This document shows, piece by piece, positions 23,350 through 32,864 of a DNA stretch of 40,990 nt. The notes under the pieces are model-generated. The model was not told the origin of the DNA. It saw only the letters and a list, made by a program, of their open reading frames with translations, and made no database searches. Both the position numbers and the translations under genes were made by a program. This stretch comes from Bacteroidota bacterium (GTDB lineage: Bacteria > Bacteroidota > Bacteroidia > B-17B0 > Aurantibacillaceae). How positions within the stretch are numbered: the first letter of the stretch is position 1; each line of letters starts with the position of its first letter. The stretch spans positions 1 through 40,990 of the forward strand of contig JAJNDK010000019.1 of NCBI GenBank assembly GCA_021156365.1, read 5' to 3'.

Positions 23350-25059
23350 CTATTCCTTAATCAACTTTTGTGTCTGATCACCGGTTTTTATGAAATAAAC
23401 CCCGCTGCTAAAACCTTCAAGGTTGATTGCCTGCTTAACCGAATGTATCCTTGTTTTATACACTTCCTCACCCATTATGTTAAAGATGTGAACTTCGCTG
23501 TTCAAAGCACCATTCAGAATGTATACAGCATCCTGTGCAGGATTTGGAGCTACACGGAATTTTGGAGCTTCTTTCTTTTGCAGCGAAGTAAGGTTGTAAT
23601 TGTATGGTAAGTTGTTCCTGTAACACCCATTGGCGTCGGTAACTACCACTATGTATGTTCCGTTCCCGATCGTGGTTACTATGGTGTCTGTTGCTCCCGG
23701 AATATCTACGAAATTATAAGACCACTGATAGGTACAATTTGGAACAGTGGCAGTGTATAGCTGTGTCTGATCTCCGGATAAGGAAATCGTTGGCACCGGA
23801 GGTCCTGTGGTAACAATAAGATCCGCTCCGTTATCATCGGAAGCGATCGCTGGCTCTGATGCTATAACACGCAGACGATAGTTAGCAGATGCCGGTATAC
23901 CGGTTAAAATAGCAATGGTATCAGGGCTTTCGCCTGGTGTTATCGAGGCAATATCGGTTGGATTGGTAAAAGAACCTGTAGGATCGGAGAGTTGCAGGGT
24001 AAATTGATTTGCTGCGCCATACATTCCGGTATATTCAAATATAGCTCCAATAGTATCTACAGGACAGGCAGGAAAACCAATTACGCCGGTAATGGTTATT
24101 GTATCCGCTACAATTGTTCGTAAGGTGCTTCCCGAGCCTGCAAAAGCACCACGCGGTGTACGCGCTGACGTTGTTCTTAAATTTGCATTCGATCCTATAG
24201 TGTAACGTGTAAAGTTTAAACCGGCGTTCGCAGAAACATAAATAACCCCACTGTCACCGACGGCATATATTTCGTTTGGATTGATACCTTCGCTGACGCC
24301 GTTTAAATTATGTGTAAGGCCGGATTGAATAATGCTCCAGTTAGCTCCGAAGTCGATACTGCGAAGGATCAGGCCACTGTCACCTACGGCAATTACCGTT
24401 GCGTTATCCGGAAATAAATACATATCGTTGATGCGTGTGGTAACCGGTGCCTGCGAGTTAGTCCAGGAACCAAACTGGTAATGTGAAATAACACCTCCAT
24501 CGCCGGCAGCCATTGCCTCACCGTCTGTAAAAATACTGGCACTTGTTTTAAATGAGACCACCGCATTCAATTTTTGCGTTAGGCCTGTTACAATATGTGA
24601 CCAGCCTAAACCTCCAACCCATTTATAAATAACCGCATCTCCATTGTCACCTACAGCAGCGCCAAAAGTAGTGTCGGCAAATCCGACATCGTGGTAATTA
24701 ATGAGTGGCTGTGCCTGCGGAGCAGTTGCCCATGAAGCACCTCTGTTGTTGGAGAATGTAACAGTTCCGCTATCACCTGCAATACAGATATAATTTCCGG
24801 TCATGATAACACTGTTGTTGTTTTCTGTACCGGTGAAGGTTGGGATCACAGTATACGTAAAACCACCGTCAGTACTTCTCCATACCATACCGTTATCACC
24901 TACAGAAACCACAGTGTCCTGGTTCAGATAGAATACAGCATTGGGTTCGAATGTAGGGATTGCCGGAACAGCCGGAATTGTAGGAAATATGGGATCCTGT
25001 GCTTTTAGCAGGTTAATGCATGAAATAAGACAAATGATGAGTAGTAATTTTGTACGCAT
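23350..25059 (-). CDS. T9SS-sorted surface protein with YCF48-like propeller and Ig-like domain
   Basis: 569 residues from the ATG at 25059 (signal peptide RTKLLLIICLISCINLLKAQ). The N-terminal 330 residues hold about six repeats with the motif (A/V)-G-D-(N/S)-G-x-(V/I) followed by S-x-(D/N)-x-G-x-(S/N/T)-(W/F), the pattern of YCF48/BNR-type propellers. Then come a strand-rich domain, an Ig-like part (TISLSGDQTQLYT, CTYQWSYN, GTYIVVVTDANGCY), and at the end a type A sorting domain: FRVAPNPAQDAVYI, VHIFNIMGEEVY, GFSSGVYFIKTGDQTQKLIKE. It should therefore be secreted and anchored by the type IX system, whose core genes are not in this window. Own promoter at 25084-25115. Confidence 0.88.
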   Translation of the reverse strand: MRTKLLLIICLISCINLLKAQDPIFPTIPAVPAIPTFEPNAVFYLNQDTVVSVGDNGMVWRSTDGGFTYTVIPTFTGTENNNSVIMTGNYICIAGDSGTVTFSNNRGASWATAPQAQPLINYHDVGFADTTFGAAVGDNGDAVIYKWVGGLGWSHIVTGLTQKLNAVVSFKTSASIFTDGEAMAAGDGGVISHYQFGSWTNSQAPVTTRINDMYLFPDNATVIAVGDSGLILRSIDFGANWSIIQSGLTHNLNGVSEGINPNEIYAVGDSGVIYVSANAGLNFTRYTIGSNANLRTTSARTPRGAFAGSGSTLRTIVADTITITGVIGFPACPVDTIGAIFEYTGMYGAANQFTLQLSDPTGSFTNPTDIASITPGESPDTIAILTGIPASANYRLRVIASEPAIASDDNGADLIVTTGPPVPTISLSGDQTQLYTATVPNCTYQWSYNFVDIPGATDTIVTTIGNGTYIVVVTDANGCYRNNLPYNYNLTSLQKKEAPKFRVAPNPAQDAVYILNGALNSEVHIFNIMGEEVYKTRIHSVKQAINLEGFSSGVYFIKTGDQTQKLIKE

Positions 25060-25083
25060 AATGATATGTGTTTGAGTGCTATA

Positions 25084-25115
25084 CAAATTTAACTATTTAT
25101 CTCATAATGAACAAA
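25084..25115 (-). promoter_or_regulatory. Promoter of the T9SS-sorted protein (TTTG, 20 bases, TAAATTTG)
   Basis: On the minus strand TTTG (25115-25112) and TAAATTTG (25091-25084) with 20 bases between them, an exact -33/-7 pair. The -33 part lies in the gap after the receptor gene, which ends at 25149. Confidence 0.75.
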
Positions 25116-25148
25116 CAGCATCGAGTTTGCGACGGCAAATCAATACTG

Positions 25149-28100
25149 TTAAAAACTGATCCCAAAAATGCAGACATCGTCAACCTGCTCAACGTTTTGT
25201 TTCCAGGCGAGATAGGTATCGGTGAGTATTTGTTTTTGTTCCTGCGAAGAAGCAGATGAAACCTGAATGTATAATTCATTCAGTTTTTTTGTCATGAATT
25301 TTTTACCATTAGGCCCGCCAAACTGGTCTGCATATCCATCGGTACTTAAGAAATAAGAGTATCCTTTTTGAATAGGGAGCGAGTGCATTTCATAATCCCT
25401 GTCAGGCCCGTATTGTGAGCCTCCTACAGGAAGCTTGGTAGGTTTGATCTCTTCGTGCGTTTTGTTTTCACGGTTAACGATGATCAGGTTCCGGTTAGCA
25501 CCTGCATACTGCAACCTGTTGTTTTGCCTGTCGATGGTAATGATACTCATATCCATACCATCCCGGCTGTCAGTGTTTGGTTTTCCCTGTCCGAGTGTTT
25601 CAAAGATCAGTCGGTTAAGGCGGTTCAGCATCCTGTCGGGCTGATGGATGTTTTCTGCTTTGATCTCATTTAGTTTGGCAACACCTAACATGCTCATGAA
25701 TGCGCCCGGAACACCATGTCCGGTGCAATCGGCTACCACTATGCATTCGATGCCGTTGATATTGTTGAACCAGTAATAATCCCCACTTACAATATCTTTT
25801 GGTATGTATAGAACGAATGCATTCGGAAATGTTTCCTGCAAATAATTCTCATCGGTAAGTAAAGCACTCTGGATCCGTTTTGCATAATTGATACTGTCTG
25901 TTATCTCTTTGTTCTTGTGTTCGATCTCGTTTTTTTGCGTGGCGATCTCGAGTGTTCGTTCGGTCACAATTTTCTCGAGTTTGATCTTCGATTTTTTTAA
26001 ACGATAAATACTTAATTGCACAATTGCATAAATTAAGAGAATTGTTGACAGCACCAACAAGGCAATGGCCCACCATGTTTGCCACCAGGGCTTGCCTATG
26101 ATAAACTGAATATAAGAAGTTGGTGTTTCCAGTGCATTTCCATAGTTTGCTTTTATTTCGAGTGTGTAATTTCCGGGTGGGAGGTGGCTGAACTGTAGGC
26201 GGGTCAGGTAATTGTCTTTCCAGAGGCTGTCGTATCCAATCAGTCGGTATTTATACGAAGTGTTATCTGCTTTATTGTAAAAACCACTTAATGAAAAGAA
26301 TACATCAATGTTTTTACTTTTGTTGTATGGTATAAAGATCTCTGACTCAAGTTCGTACTGAATACTGTCGGCAACAAAATTAAAAATGTGAACTTTTTCT
26401 TCTGGCTTGCCTGTTATATATAAAGGGCTTAGGAAGAGTCCTGATTTTGTTCCTACAAGGTAGGAGGAACCAGCGCTTACGATGTCATTGATCTCAACAG
26501 AGCTTTTAAATGAATTGGCCAGATAGGTTTCATTAGTAGTGGTAAGATAAAGATAAGTGTTGTTCTGGCCATCGTATTCAAAAGTGAACTCCATCGGTTT
26601 TCCTTTTTCTGTCTGGTCGTTGGTTGGAGGAAGGCTGATAGCTCCGTGCGCCCAGACCTTCCGTGCGTCATCCGGATCAAGCGGAACAAAAGTGTTGTTT
26701 TCCAGTTTAAACGTATTATCTACATTTCGCAAAATGATGGAGCTGTTATATACGAATAGTCTTGCGAGGTTCAGTGTTTTAAAATGCTTGTTGTATGGAA
26801 TAGTGGTTGTAACTTTAAGTGTGTTATCCAGCACCTTCACTCCTTGTTCTTCACTGATGACGTAATAGTTATTGTTCCATTCAACTACCTGCAGAATATT
26901 TTCTTTTTCCAGCACTATTTTTCCTTTTCCTGAGCTGATGAGGCCGGATTCTGTTGCAATTAACATATCTTTATCGGTGATGCAGAAATCGTTTAGGAAA
27001 AGCTCTGATGCGCCGAGTGTCATTTTCTGCCGGGTATAAATATTCAATCCGAAGTCGCGCAGGCAAAAAACACTGTCACCTTTGCTTTCGATTTTTTTAT
27101 AGACTTCCTCTGAGATCTTCGACAGTGCCTTTGCGGTATGAAATTCGTTACTGAGTTTGAACAAACCATTCTCTGTTGCAATAAGGGTTTCATTGCGTGT
27201 GGTACACATGTCAAGTACAGTAACACCTGCCAGCTCGTTAAAGAACATGCTCAAATCTGATGGTAATATGGAAAGGTTGGTCTTGCCCAGTATCCAGGTG
27301 TTTTTTTGTTTGTCAAAAAACAATCCCATGGCGCTTTTGATGTTGGTGGAAGCACTTGTTTCAGAAACGATATTCCCAAGGTCCAGCATTTCGGTGGTAT
27401 GTGAGCGGTTCGTTGAAACAATAAAAGCTCCTTTATTGAGTGTCGCCAGTACCAGGTATTGGGAACGGGCACTGTACTGCACGGCATATAGCTGGGTTTC
27501 ACTCAGAAACTTATCGAACGCAGGTGTGCTGATCTTTTCAATGCCGCTTATGCTTTTATCATTTATACCGGCTTTGAATACCCCTTCATTACGATAAAAG
27601 AACTGCCAGTGTTCAGGTTCCAGCGAGGGTAGTACGCCATAGCATTTGTCCTGCGGTAGTTGCTCAGATCCTTTGAGCGGCGACAGTTTACCGTCGAATA
27701 CGTACCAGCCTTTAGTAATGGTGTTGATCAGCAGTTTGCCTTTTTCTATTTCAAATACATTATGAAAAATGCTTTCGGCAGGAGCGGGGATGCTTTTCAG
27801 ATTGCCATTCTCATAAACCAGTAATGCTTTAACGGTATGAAAAACAATGCTGTTGTTGACTTTATTGATGTGCCATACCGGTGTGTTTTTAGCCTCTTCG
27901 GAGCGCTTTTCGTTAAGTGAAGTGTAAGTGCCGGTGAAATAATTTTTCAGTTCAAAATAACCCATCTGCGTTTCGCCGCCTACATAAAGGCGATTGTTGC
28001 GCGAATCGAAATAAAGGGAATAAATAATGTCAGGTTCCGGCAGCAATAAAAAGTCCCATCCCTTGGCCTGCGATTTCCGCTCTCCCTTATAAATGAGTAC

Positions 28101-28286
28101 GCCAAAATTGGTAGCGAAATAAATAGTGCCGCGGTTGTCTTCAACTGCACTGTGAAATTCCAGGTCTTCTATGTAATCAATAGTATTGTAGTTCTGGCAA
28201 ACAGGTTGTAAGCCCTGCGAACGGATCAGTTCCGCCTGTAACAGGAAAACAAAGGCAAACAGAAATGTTAAGCGGTGTTTGAACAT
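25149..28286 (-). CDS. Propeller / Y_Y_Y / SpoIIE-type serine phosphatase receptor
   Basis: 1045 residues. Signal peptide (LTFLFAFVFLLQAELIRSQG), then a long periplasmic beta-propeller of the two-component-regulator type (about 25-640), a Y_Y_Y domain (YKYRLIGYDSLWKDN, LPPGNYTLEIKANYGN, about 670-725), a transmembrane helix (WWAIALLVLSTILLIYAIV, about 733-755), a coiled-coil stalk and a PP2C/SpoIIE phosphatase domain. Metal-binding motifs are DIVSGDYYW (about 826-834), DCTGHGVPGAFMSMLG (about 851-866), STDGYADQFGG (about 978-988) and VDDVCIFG (near 1038). The layout is that of hybrid sensors, but with a phosphatase instead of a histidine kinase. Such phosphatases act on anti-sigma-factor antagonists or similar phosphoproteins; no partner is encoded nearby. 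Confidence 0.92.
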   Translation of the reverse strand: MFKHRLTFLFAFVFLLQAELIRSQGLQPVCQNYNTIDYIEDLEFHSAVEDNRGTIYFATNFGVLIYKGERKSQAKGWDFLLLPEPDIIYSLYFDSRNNRLYVGGETQMGYFELKNYFTGTYTSLNEKRSEEAKNTPVWHINKVNNSIVFHTVKALLVYENGNLKSIPAPAESIFHNVFEIEKGKLLINTITKGWYVFDGKLSPLKGSEQLPQDKCYGVLPSLEPEHWQFFYRNEGVFKAGINDKSISGIEKISTPAFDKFLSETQLYAVQYSARSQYLVLATLNKGAFIVSTNRSHTTEMLDLGNIVSETSASTNIKSAMGLFFDKQKNTWILGKTNLSILPSDLSMFFNELAGVTVLDMCTTRNETLIATENGLFKLSNEFHTAKALSKISEEVYKKIESKGDSVFCLRDFGLNIYTRQKMTLGASELFLNDFCITDKDMLIATESGLISSGKGKIVLEKENILQVVEWNNNYYVISEEQGVKVLDNTLKVTTTIPYNKHFKTLNLARLFVYNSSIILRNVDNTFKLENNTFVPLDPDDARKVWAHGAISLPPTNDQTEKGKPMEFTFEYDGQNNTYLYLTTTNETYLANSFKSSVEINDIVSAGSSYLVGTKSGLFLSPLYITGKPEEKVHIFNFVADSIQYELESEIFIPYNKSKNIDVFFSLSGFYNKADNTSYKYRLIGYDSLWKDNYLTRLQFSHLPPGNYTLEIKANYGNALETPTSYIQFIIGKPWWQTWWAIALLVLSTILLIYAIVQLSIYRLKKSKIKLEKIVTERTLEIATQKNEIEHKNKEITDSINYAKRIQSALLTDENYLQETFPNAFVLYIPKDIVSGDYYWFNNINGIECIVVADCTGHGVPGAFMSMLGVAKLNEIKAENIHQPDRMLNRLNRLIFETLGQGKPNTDSRDGMDMSIITIDRQNNRLQYAGANRNLIIVNRENKTHEEIKPTKLPVGGSQYGPDRDYEMHSLPIQKGYSYFLSTDGYADQFGGPNGKKFMTKKLNELYIQVSSASSQEQKQILTDTYLAWKQNVEQVDDVCIFGISF

Positions 28287-28302
28287 AAGTGCTTATCTGA
28301 AT

Positions 28303-28310
28303 CAAAAATA
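28303..28310 (-). promoter_or_regulatory. -7 promoter element for the SpoIIE receptor
   Basis: TATTTTTG on the minus strand, 16 bases before the start codon at 28286. No TTTG at the -33 distance. Confidence 0.5.
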
Positions 28311-28365
28311 AAGATAATTCTCCATAAAGCGGGCTGTGTTGCAAGATAAACGGACGTAGAAAAGG

Positions 28366-29070
28366 CTAAAGACTCAAAGCATCCTTTACATCAAAGATAC
28401 CGATCCGCTCCCGGCGCAGCGAACTGAGGTGCGCTCCACTGTTCAGCGCCAGGCCGAAATCGCGTGCGATAGAACGGATATAAGTGCCCTTACTGCAAAC
28501 GATCCGGAAGCTGATTTCGGGCATGCTGATCTGTTCGATCTCAAAGGATTTGATCTCGATCTCCCGCGATTTTAATTCGACTTCTTCGCCAGCCCTTGCC
28601 AGATCGTAAGAGCGTTTGCCATCCACCCAAATAGCCGAAAATACCGGGGGAGTTTGTTGCTGCACACCTACAAACTGTTGTGCGGTTTCCCGGATAAGCG
28701 TTTCGGTGATATGTTCTGTGGGGAAAGTAAAATCGATTTCTTTTTCTTTATCAAAGCAGGGAGTAGTAGCCCCGATATAAAAAGTACCGGTATATTCTTT
28801 TTCCTGTCCCTGGTAGCTGTCGATCTCCTTGGTTTTTTTTCCGGTGCAGATGATCAGCAGCCCTGTTGCCAATGGATCCAAGGTGCCTGCATGTCCAACT
28901 TTCGCTTTTAATTTTACGCCGTCCCTGGTGAAGGTTGGATGATTTTTGATGCTGTGTCTGATCTTATTCACGACATTGAACGAGGTCCAGGTAAGTGGCT
29001 TGTCGATCAGCAGGACTTCTCCGGCTGCAAAATCCAGGTCGGGTTTCAGGATAAATTCGGAGAACAGCAT
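28366..29070 (-). CDS. truB: tRNA pseudouridine(55) synthase
   Basis: 234 residues. TruB makes pseudouridine 55 in the T-loop of tRNAs. Catalytic Asp65 in KVGHAGTLDPLATGLL (58-73), the LIDKPLTWTSFNVV start motif (21-34), PPVFSAIWVDGKRSYDLAR and the late CSKGTYIRSIARDFG block are all present. It lacks a C-terminal PUA domain, so it is the short form common in Bacteroidota. It starts two bases after the uppP stop, so co-translated. Confidence 0.96.
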   Translation of the reverse strand: MLFSEFILKPDLDFAAGEVLLIDKPLTWTSFNVVNKIRHSIKNHPTFTRDGVKLKAKVGHAGTLDPLATGLLIICTGKKTKEIDSYQGQEKEYTGTFYIGATTPCFDKEKEIDFTFPTEHITETLIRETAQQFVGVQQQTPPVFSAIWVDGKRSYDLARAGEEVELKSREIEIKSFEIEQISMPEISFRIVCSKGTYIRSIARDFGLALNSGAHLSSLRRERIGIFDVKDALSL

Positions 29071-29072
29071 GG

Positions 29073-29867
29073 TTAAATGATTTGCAGATTATAACCGCAG
29101 GCGAATAAGGTCAGCAGCAAAGCGCCGATTGCGATGCGGTACCATCCGAATAATTTGAAGCCATATTTATTCAGGAAACCAATGAAGGTTTTGATGGCGA
29201 GCAGGCCTACGACAAAGGCAACTACATTTCCGATCGCGAGGAGCTTTAATTCCTCACCTGATGGCATTCCAAATTCTTTTATGTATTTCAATAATTTATA
29301 ACCGGTAGCGGCAAACATGGTGGGTACTGCCAGGAAAAAAGAAAATTCGGCAGCAGCTTTACGCGTCATCTTCTGGCTCATCCCACCCACGATCGTAGCA
29401 CCGCTTCTCGATACGCCCGGGATCATGGCAATACACTGGAACAAACCGATCTTAAAGGCCGTAAAGCGACTCATTTTATCCGTATCGTCTACTTCGTTTT
29501 TTGTAAAAAGCTTGTCTACAAACAAAAGGAAAATACCGCCCACCAGCAATGAAATAGCCACACCCACCGGTGTTTCCAATAAGGCATCGATGTAATCGCT
29601 AAGCAATACACCTAAGATGGCAGATGGGATAAATGCAATGATGAGCTTTATATAAAAATCCACCGACTTGAAAAAACGTTTGAAGTACAGCACCAGCACG
29701 GAAAGTATAGCGCCTAACTGTATGCAGATCGTAAACAGCTTTACAAAATTATCGGATGCAATACCCATCACGGAGGAACCGATGATCATATGCCCGGTGG
29801 AAGAAACTGGAAGAAACTCGGTAAGCCCTTCAATAACGGCTAAAACAATAGCTTCAAAAACGTTCAT
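29073..29867 (-). CDS. uppP: Undecaprenyl-diphosphatase UppP (BacA)
   Basis: 264 residues with about eight membrane helices. It removes a phosphate from undecaprenyl diphosphate so that the lipid carrier for wall synthesis can be reused, and confers low-level bacitracin resistance when abundant. The two signature motifs are [17 protein letters not shown] (13-29) and [13 protein letters not shown] (150-162) with Arg154. The start overlaps the stop of the DUF3098 gene (TAATG). Confidence 0.96.
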   Translation of the reverse strand: MNVFEAIVLAVIEGLTEFLPVSSTGHMIIGSSVMGIASDNFVKLFTICIQLGAILSVLVLYFKRFFKSVDFYIKLIIAFIPSAILGVLLSDYIDALLETPVGVAISLLVGGIFLLFVDKLFTKNEVDDTDKMSRFTAFKIGLFQCIAMIPGVSRSGATIVGGMSQKMTRKAAAEFSFFLAVPTMFAATGYKLLKYIKEFGMPSGEELKLLAIGNVVAFVVGLLAIKTFIGFLNKYGFKLFGWYRIAIGALLLTLFACGYNLQII

Positions 29868-30118
29868 TAGTCTGCGTTTTCTGCTTTGTTTTTAGGTTTG
29901 CGCATGATGGCCACAATGATAGTAACAAAACCTGCGAGGCAAATAACAGGAGCTACCACGATACGTTGTGTACCAAAGATCTCCGGGTTGAACTCATTCG
30001 GATCATCACTACCGCCACCGATCATCAGGATATAACCTAATGCGATCAGTGCGATGCCGCCTAAAAGTATTTTGTAATTTTCTTTAGCGATGCCGAAGCC
30101 TGTTGGTGAGTTGCTCAT
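29867..30118 (-). CDS. DUF3098 small membrane protein
   Basis: 83 residues with two membrane helices (about 19-34, [16 protein letters not shown]; and 53-70, [20 protein letters not shown]) joined by a polar loop with [15 protein letters not shown]. It matches DUF3098, a Bacteroidota family usually found next to uppP and truB and often behind ftsX. Here ftsX is absent and DsbD precedes it. Probably a partner of cell-envelope synthesis; function not known. Confidence 0.88.
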   Translation of the reverse strand: MSNSPTGFGIAKENYKILLGGIALIALGYILMIGGGSDDPNEFNPEIFGTQRIVVAPVICLAGFVTIIVAIMRKPKNKAENAD

Positions 30119-30141
30119 TGTTGTTTTGTAAATAAGAGGAA

Positions 30142-30149
30142 CAAATATA
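30142..30149 (-). promoter_or_regulatory. -7 promoter element for DUF3098-uppP-truB
   Basis: TATATTTG on the minus strand (30149-30142), within the 36-base gap after the DsbD stop and 24 bases before the DUF3098 start. It suggests the three-gene unit can be transcribed on its own. Confidence 0.55.
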
Positions 30150-30154
30150 GTAAA

Positions 30155-32236
30155 TTATTTATTTTTAGCGGCCTTGAATTTATTGATGGCTTCATCCATC
30201 CATTGGATATATTCGGGAATGCCTGATTTATAACCACGTGGAGCGCTCATAGGCTGCTCATAATGATCCAGGATCACATACAGGGGTTGTGAGCTTTGCT
30301 TGTAGCGCGTTTCCTGCATATACTTGAATTTGTCGCCGATATCGGTTATTTCGTATTCTTCGCCGTACCAGTTCACCTTCATGTAGTCCTTCGGATCGAG
30401 AGGTCTTTTATCGTCCACATAAAGCGAAACCAGTACCACCTCATTGTTAAGGCGTTTTACGATCTCCGGATCGGGCCAGATATAATCTTCCGTTTTCCTG
30501 CAATTGGCGCAGGCGTGGCCGGTAAAGTCGACCATTAAAGGCTTTCCGGTCTTTTTTGCATAAGCAAGGGCTTTGTCATAGTCATTCTTGAAATGAACGA
30601 TCCCGTTCTTATTGGTTTCGATATACTGTGAGAACTCATCATCTGTTTTAGTACCCGCCTGCGGCGACATAGTATTCCCTCCGAAACCATGTGGCGACTC
30701 GGAATATTCCAACGGAGGAAGTACACCTGAAAACAGTTTCAGTGGAGCGCCCCACAGGCCCGGGATCAGGTAAACAGTTATAGAGAATGAAATGATCACG
30801 AAGAAAATGCGGGTAACGGATAAGTGCTTTGTATCACTGTCGTGAGAAGTTTTGAAAAGCCCCATCAGGTAGAAAGTGAGCAAAGCAAAAATAACGATCC
30901 ACAGGGTAATGAATACCTCTCTTGTAAGAATGTGCTTCTGCCATACCAGATCAGCATTGGAAGCAAATTTCAATGCCAATGCCAGTTCTAAAAATCCCAG
31001 GGTTACTTTCACTGCATTCAGCCATCCGCCTGATTTTGGCATCGAATTCAGCCATCCCGGAAAAGCAGCAAACAAACCGAAGGGCAATGCAAGTGCAAGG
31101 GAGAAACCAAACATACCCCAGAAAGGCCCCGAGTAATTGCCCTGTGATGAGGCTTCCACCAGTAGTGTTCCGATGATAGGCCCTGTACAGGAAAAAGAAA
31201 CCAGTGCCAGTGTAAAGGCCATAAAGAAAATACCCATCAGCCCGCCTTTATCCGATTTCGAATCCATTTTATTTACAAACGCGCTTGGTAGTGTAATTTC
31301 AAATGCACCAAGGAAAGAAGCGGCAAATACGACCAGTAACAGGAAGAAGAATAAATTGAACCAGGCATTGGTAGAAAGCGTGTGAAGTGCGCCGGCTCCG
31401 AACACCGCCGTCACAATAAGACCAAGTGCTACATACAATACGATAATAGAAACGGAATAGATCAAAGCATTACGAACCCCTTGTTTCTTGGTTTTACTTT
31501 GTTTGGTAAAAAAACTAACGTTCATCGGGATCATTGGAAATACACAGGGAGTGAGCAATGCAGCAAAACCTCCTACAAATCCCGCCAGAAAGATAGACCA
31601 CCATGGAGAATCTACAGTTACTTCTCCGTCTGCCGGCTCGTTGGAATTGAAAGGGGAAACAGTGGCTGATTTGCTTGTGGCCGAATTGTTTTTTACTACG
31701 GCAGTTTTTAAGCTGTCTGTAAGTGTATCTGCAGCATTGTTGAGTTCAATTAGTTTAACACTCCCAACTTTACAATCGCTCGCATCAATATCGATTGAAA
31801 ATTTCTTTGCCGGCGGGAATTCGCACATCGCATCCGTACAAACCTGATATTCGTATTTGCCTTTCAGGGTGATCTTACCTGCTTTTAGGGTTTTGATCCT
31901 TTGGGTAAATGTAGCTTCACCATCAAAAGACCGTACTTCAACCTCAAATACAGGATCCATCTCGGTTTTCGGTGTGCTTTCTTTTAGCTTCCCAACCACT
32001 TCGTACTCATCACTTTTGTTGAATTTGACGGAAGTTGGATTGGGGCCATCCTTGGAAGGGATAATACTGTATAAATGCCACGGCTCGTCGATCTTTACGG
32101 AAAATACAATATCGTATTCACAATCATTTACTTTCACCGGTTTTATCATCCAGTGCGCATGCAATTGCTGAGCATTAGCATTCGCAAAGAATAAAATTCC
32201 GAATAGTGCAAAAAGTAGTTTCCTTAACATAGGCAT
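30155..32236 (-). CDS. dsbD: Thiol:disulfide interchange protein DsbD
   Basis: 693 residues (start 32236 or, two codons later, 32230). It carries electrons from cytoplasmic thioredoxin to periplasmic thiol proteins. All three parts are present: N-terminal immunoglobulin-like domain (about 24-155) with Cys133 and Cys138 (QVCTDAMCEFPPA); eight-helix membrane domain with Cys231 (LLTPCVFPMIP) and Cys350 (FSCTGPIIG); and C-terminal thioredoxin-like domain with CANC (Cys576, Cys579) in DFTGHACANCRKTEDY. The signal peptide ends near NANAQ. A second gene encoding only a copy of the N-terminal domain lies directly upstream. A TATCTTTG promoter box lies 23 bases upstream. Confidence 0.95.
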   Translation of the reverse strand: MPMLRKLLFALFGILFFANANAQQLHAHWMIKPVKVNDCEYDIVFSVKIDEPWHLYSIIPSKDGPNPTSVKFNKSDEYEVVGKLKESTPKTEMDPVFEVEVRSFDGEATFTQRIKTLKAGKITLKGKYEYQVCTDAMCEFPPAKKFSIDIDASDCKVGSVKLIELNNAADTLTDSLKTAVVKNNSATSKSATVSPFNSNEPADGEVTVDSPWWSIFLAGFVGGFAALLTPCVFPMIPMNVSFFTKQSKTKKQGVRNALIYSVSIIVLYVALGLIVTAVFGAGALHTLSTNAWFNLFFFLLLVVFAASFLGAFEITLPSAFVNKMDSKSDKGGLMGIFFMAFTLALVSFSCTGPIIGTLLVEASSQGNYSGPFWGMFGFSLALALPFGLFAAFPGWLNSMPKSGGWLNAVKVTLGFLELALALKFASNADLVWQKHILTREVFITLWIVIFALLTFYLMGLFKTSHDSDTKHLSVTRIFFVIISFSITVYLIPGLWGAPLKLFSGVLPPLEYSESPHGFGGNTMSPQAGTKTDDEFSQYIETNKNGIVHFKNDYDKALAYAKKTGKPLMVDFTGHACANCRKTEDYIWPDPEIVKRLNNEVVLVSLYVDDKRPLDPKDYMKVNWYGEEYEITDIGDKFKYMQETRYKQSSQPLYVILDHYEQPMSAPRGYKSGIPEYIQWMDEAINKFKAAKNK

Positions 32237-32258
32237 AAGCTGATCGGTTTATGGGCTC

Positions 32259-32266
32259 CAAAGATA
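32259..32266 (-). promoter_or_regulatory. -7 promoter element of dsbD
   Basis: TATCTTTG on the minus strand (32266-32259). About 27 bases further upstream lies GAATTCATAAAAAA on the plus strand (32294-32307), which recurs at the same place upstream of the duplicate gene. Confidence 0.62.
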
Positions 32267-32385
32267 CTAAAACAGGCTACGTTCAGCCATCCCGAATTCA
32301 TAAAAAAGTTCAATTATTTGGTTTGGGAAAAAGCCTTTCCAGGGCCTGATTTCTATGCTTTTACGGTAAAAGACCATTGGTCAAA

Positions 32386-32835
32386 TTATATTTCAACAGA
32401 GAATTTTTTGGCAGGAGGGAATTCGCAGGCCCCTTCTTTGCAGATCTCGTATTCATATTTTCCATCTATCGTCACCTTACCGGGTTTTAAAACTTTGATA
32501 CGCTGTGTAAAGGTTGCCGTCTTTTCAAAATAGCTTACCACCAGTCCGAATCCATCATCCATTTCAGATTTTGCTTTGCTTTCTTTCAATTTACCAACCA
32601 GCTGAAAGGCTCCGTTCTCATTGAACCGGACTTCTGTTGCTCTCGGGCCAACTCCCTCTACCGGTATTGAACTGTAAATGTGGAATTGAGGATCTATTTT
32701 CACGGTGAAAACAATGTCGTATTCATTCGTATTCACCTTCACTGCTTTTACATTCCATAGCGTGTGAAGCAGCTGGGCATGAGCGCTTGTAATGAACAGA
32801 ATGCCTGCTGTAAGTAGAAGTAGTTTTTTGATCAT
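32386..32835 (-). CDS. Stand-alone DsbD N-terminal-domain protein (duplicate of the dsbD 5' end)
   Basis: 149 residues from the ATG at 32835, chosen because IKKLLLLTAGILFITSAHAQ is the signal peptide and because a TATCTTTG box lies 22 bases upstream. The mature part is a single DsbD-alpha-like domain, similar along its whole length to residues 24-150 of DsbD (shared VKVN-EYDIVF-VKID, VGKLKES, ATFTQRIK-LK-GK-T, KYEY, CEFPPAKKFS). The redox pair is kept: Cys132 and Cys137 in ICKEGACEFPPA. It ends exactly where the domain ends. Probably an additional electron acceptor of the DsbD membrane domain or a carrier to particular substrates; inference. Confidence 0.8.
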   Translation of the reverse strand: MIKKLLLLTAGILFITSAHAQLLHTLWNVKAVKVNTNEYDIVFTVKIDPQFHIYSSIPVEGVGPRATEVRFNENGAFQLVGKLKESKAKSEMDDGFGLVVSYFEKTATFTQRIKVLKPGKVTIDGKYEYEICKEGACEFPPAKKFSVEI

Positions 32836-32856
32836 AGCTGTTTGTTTTGAGTATTT

Positions 32857-32864
32857 CAAAGATA
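32857..32864 (-). promoter_or_regulatory. -7 promoter element of the DsbD-domain duplicate
   Basis: TATCTTTG on the minus strand (32864-32857), identical to the dsbD box, with the shared upstream word GAATTCATAAAAAA on the plus strand at 32893-32906. Confidence 0.62.
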
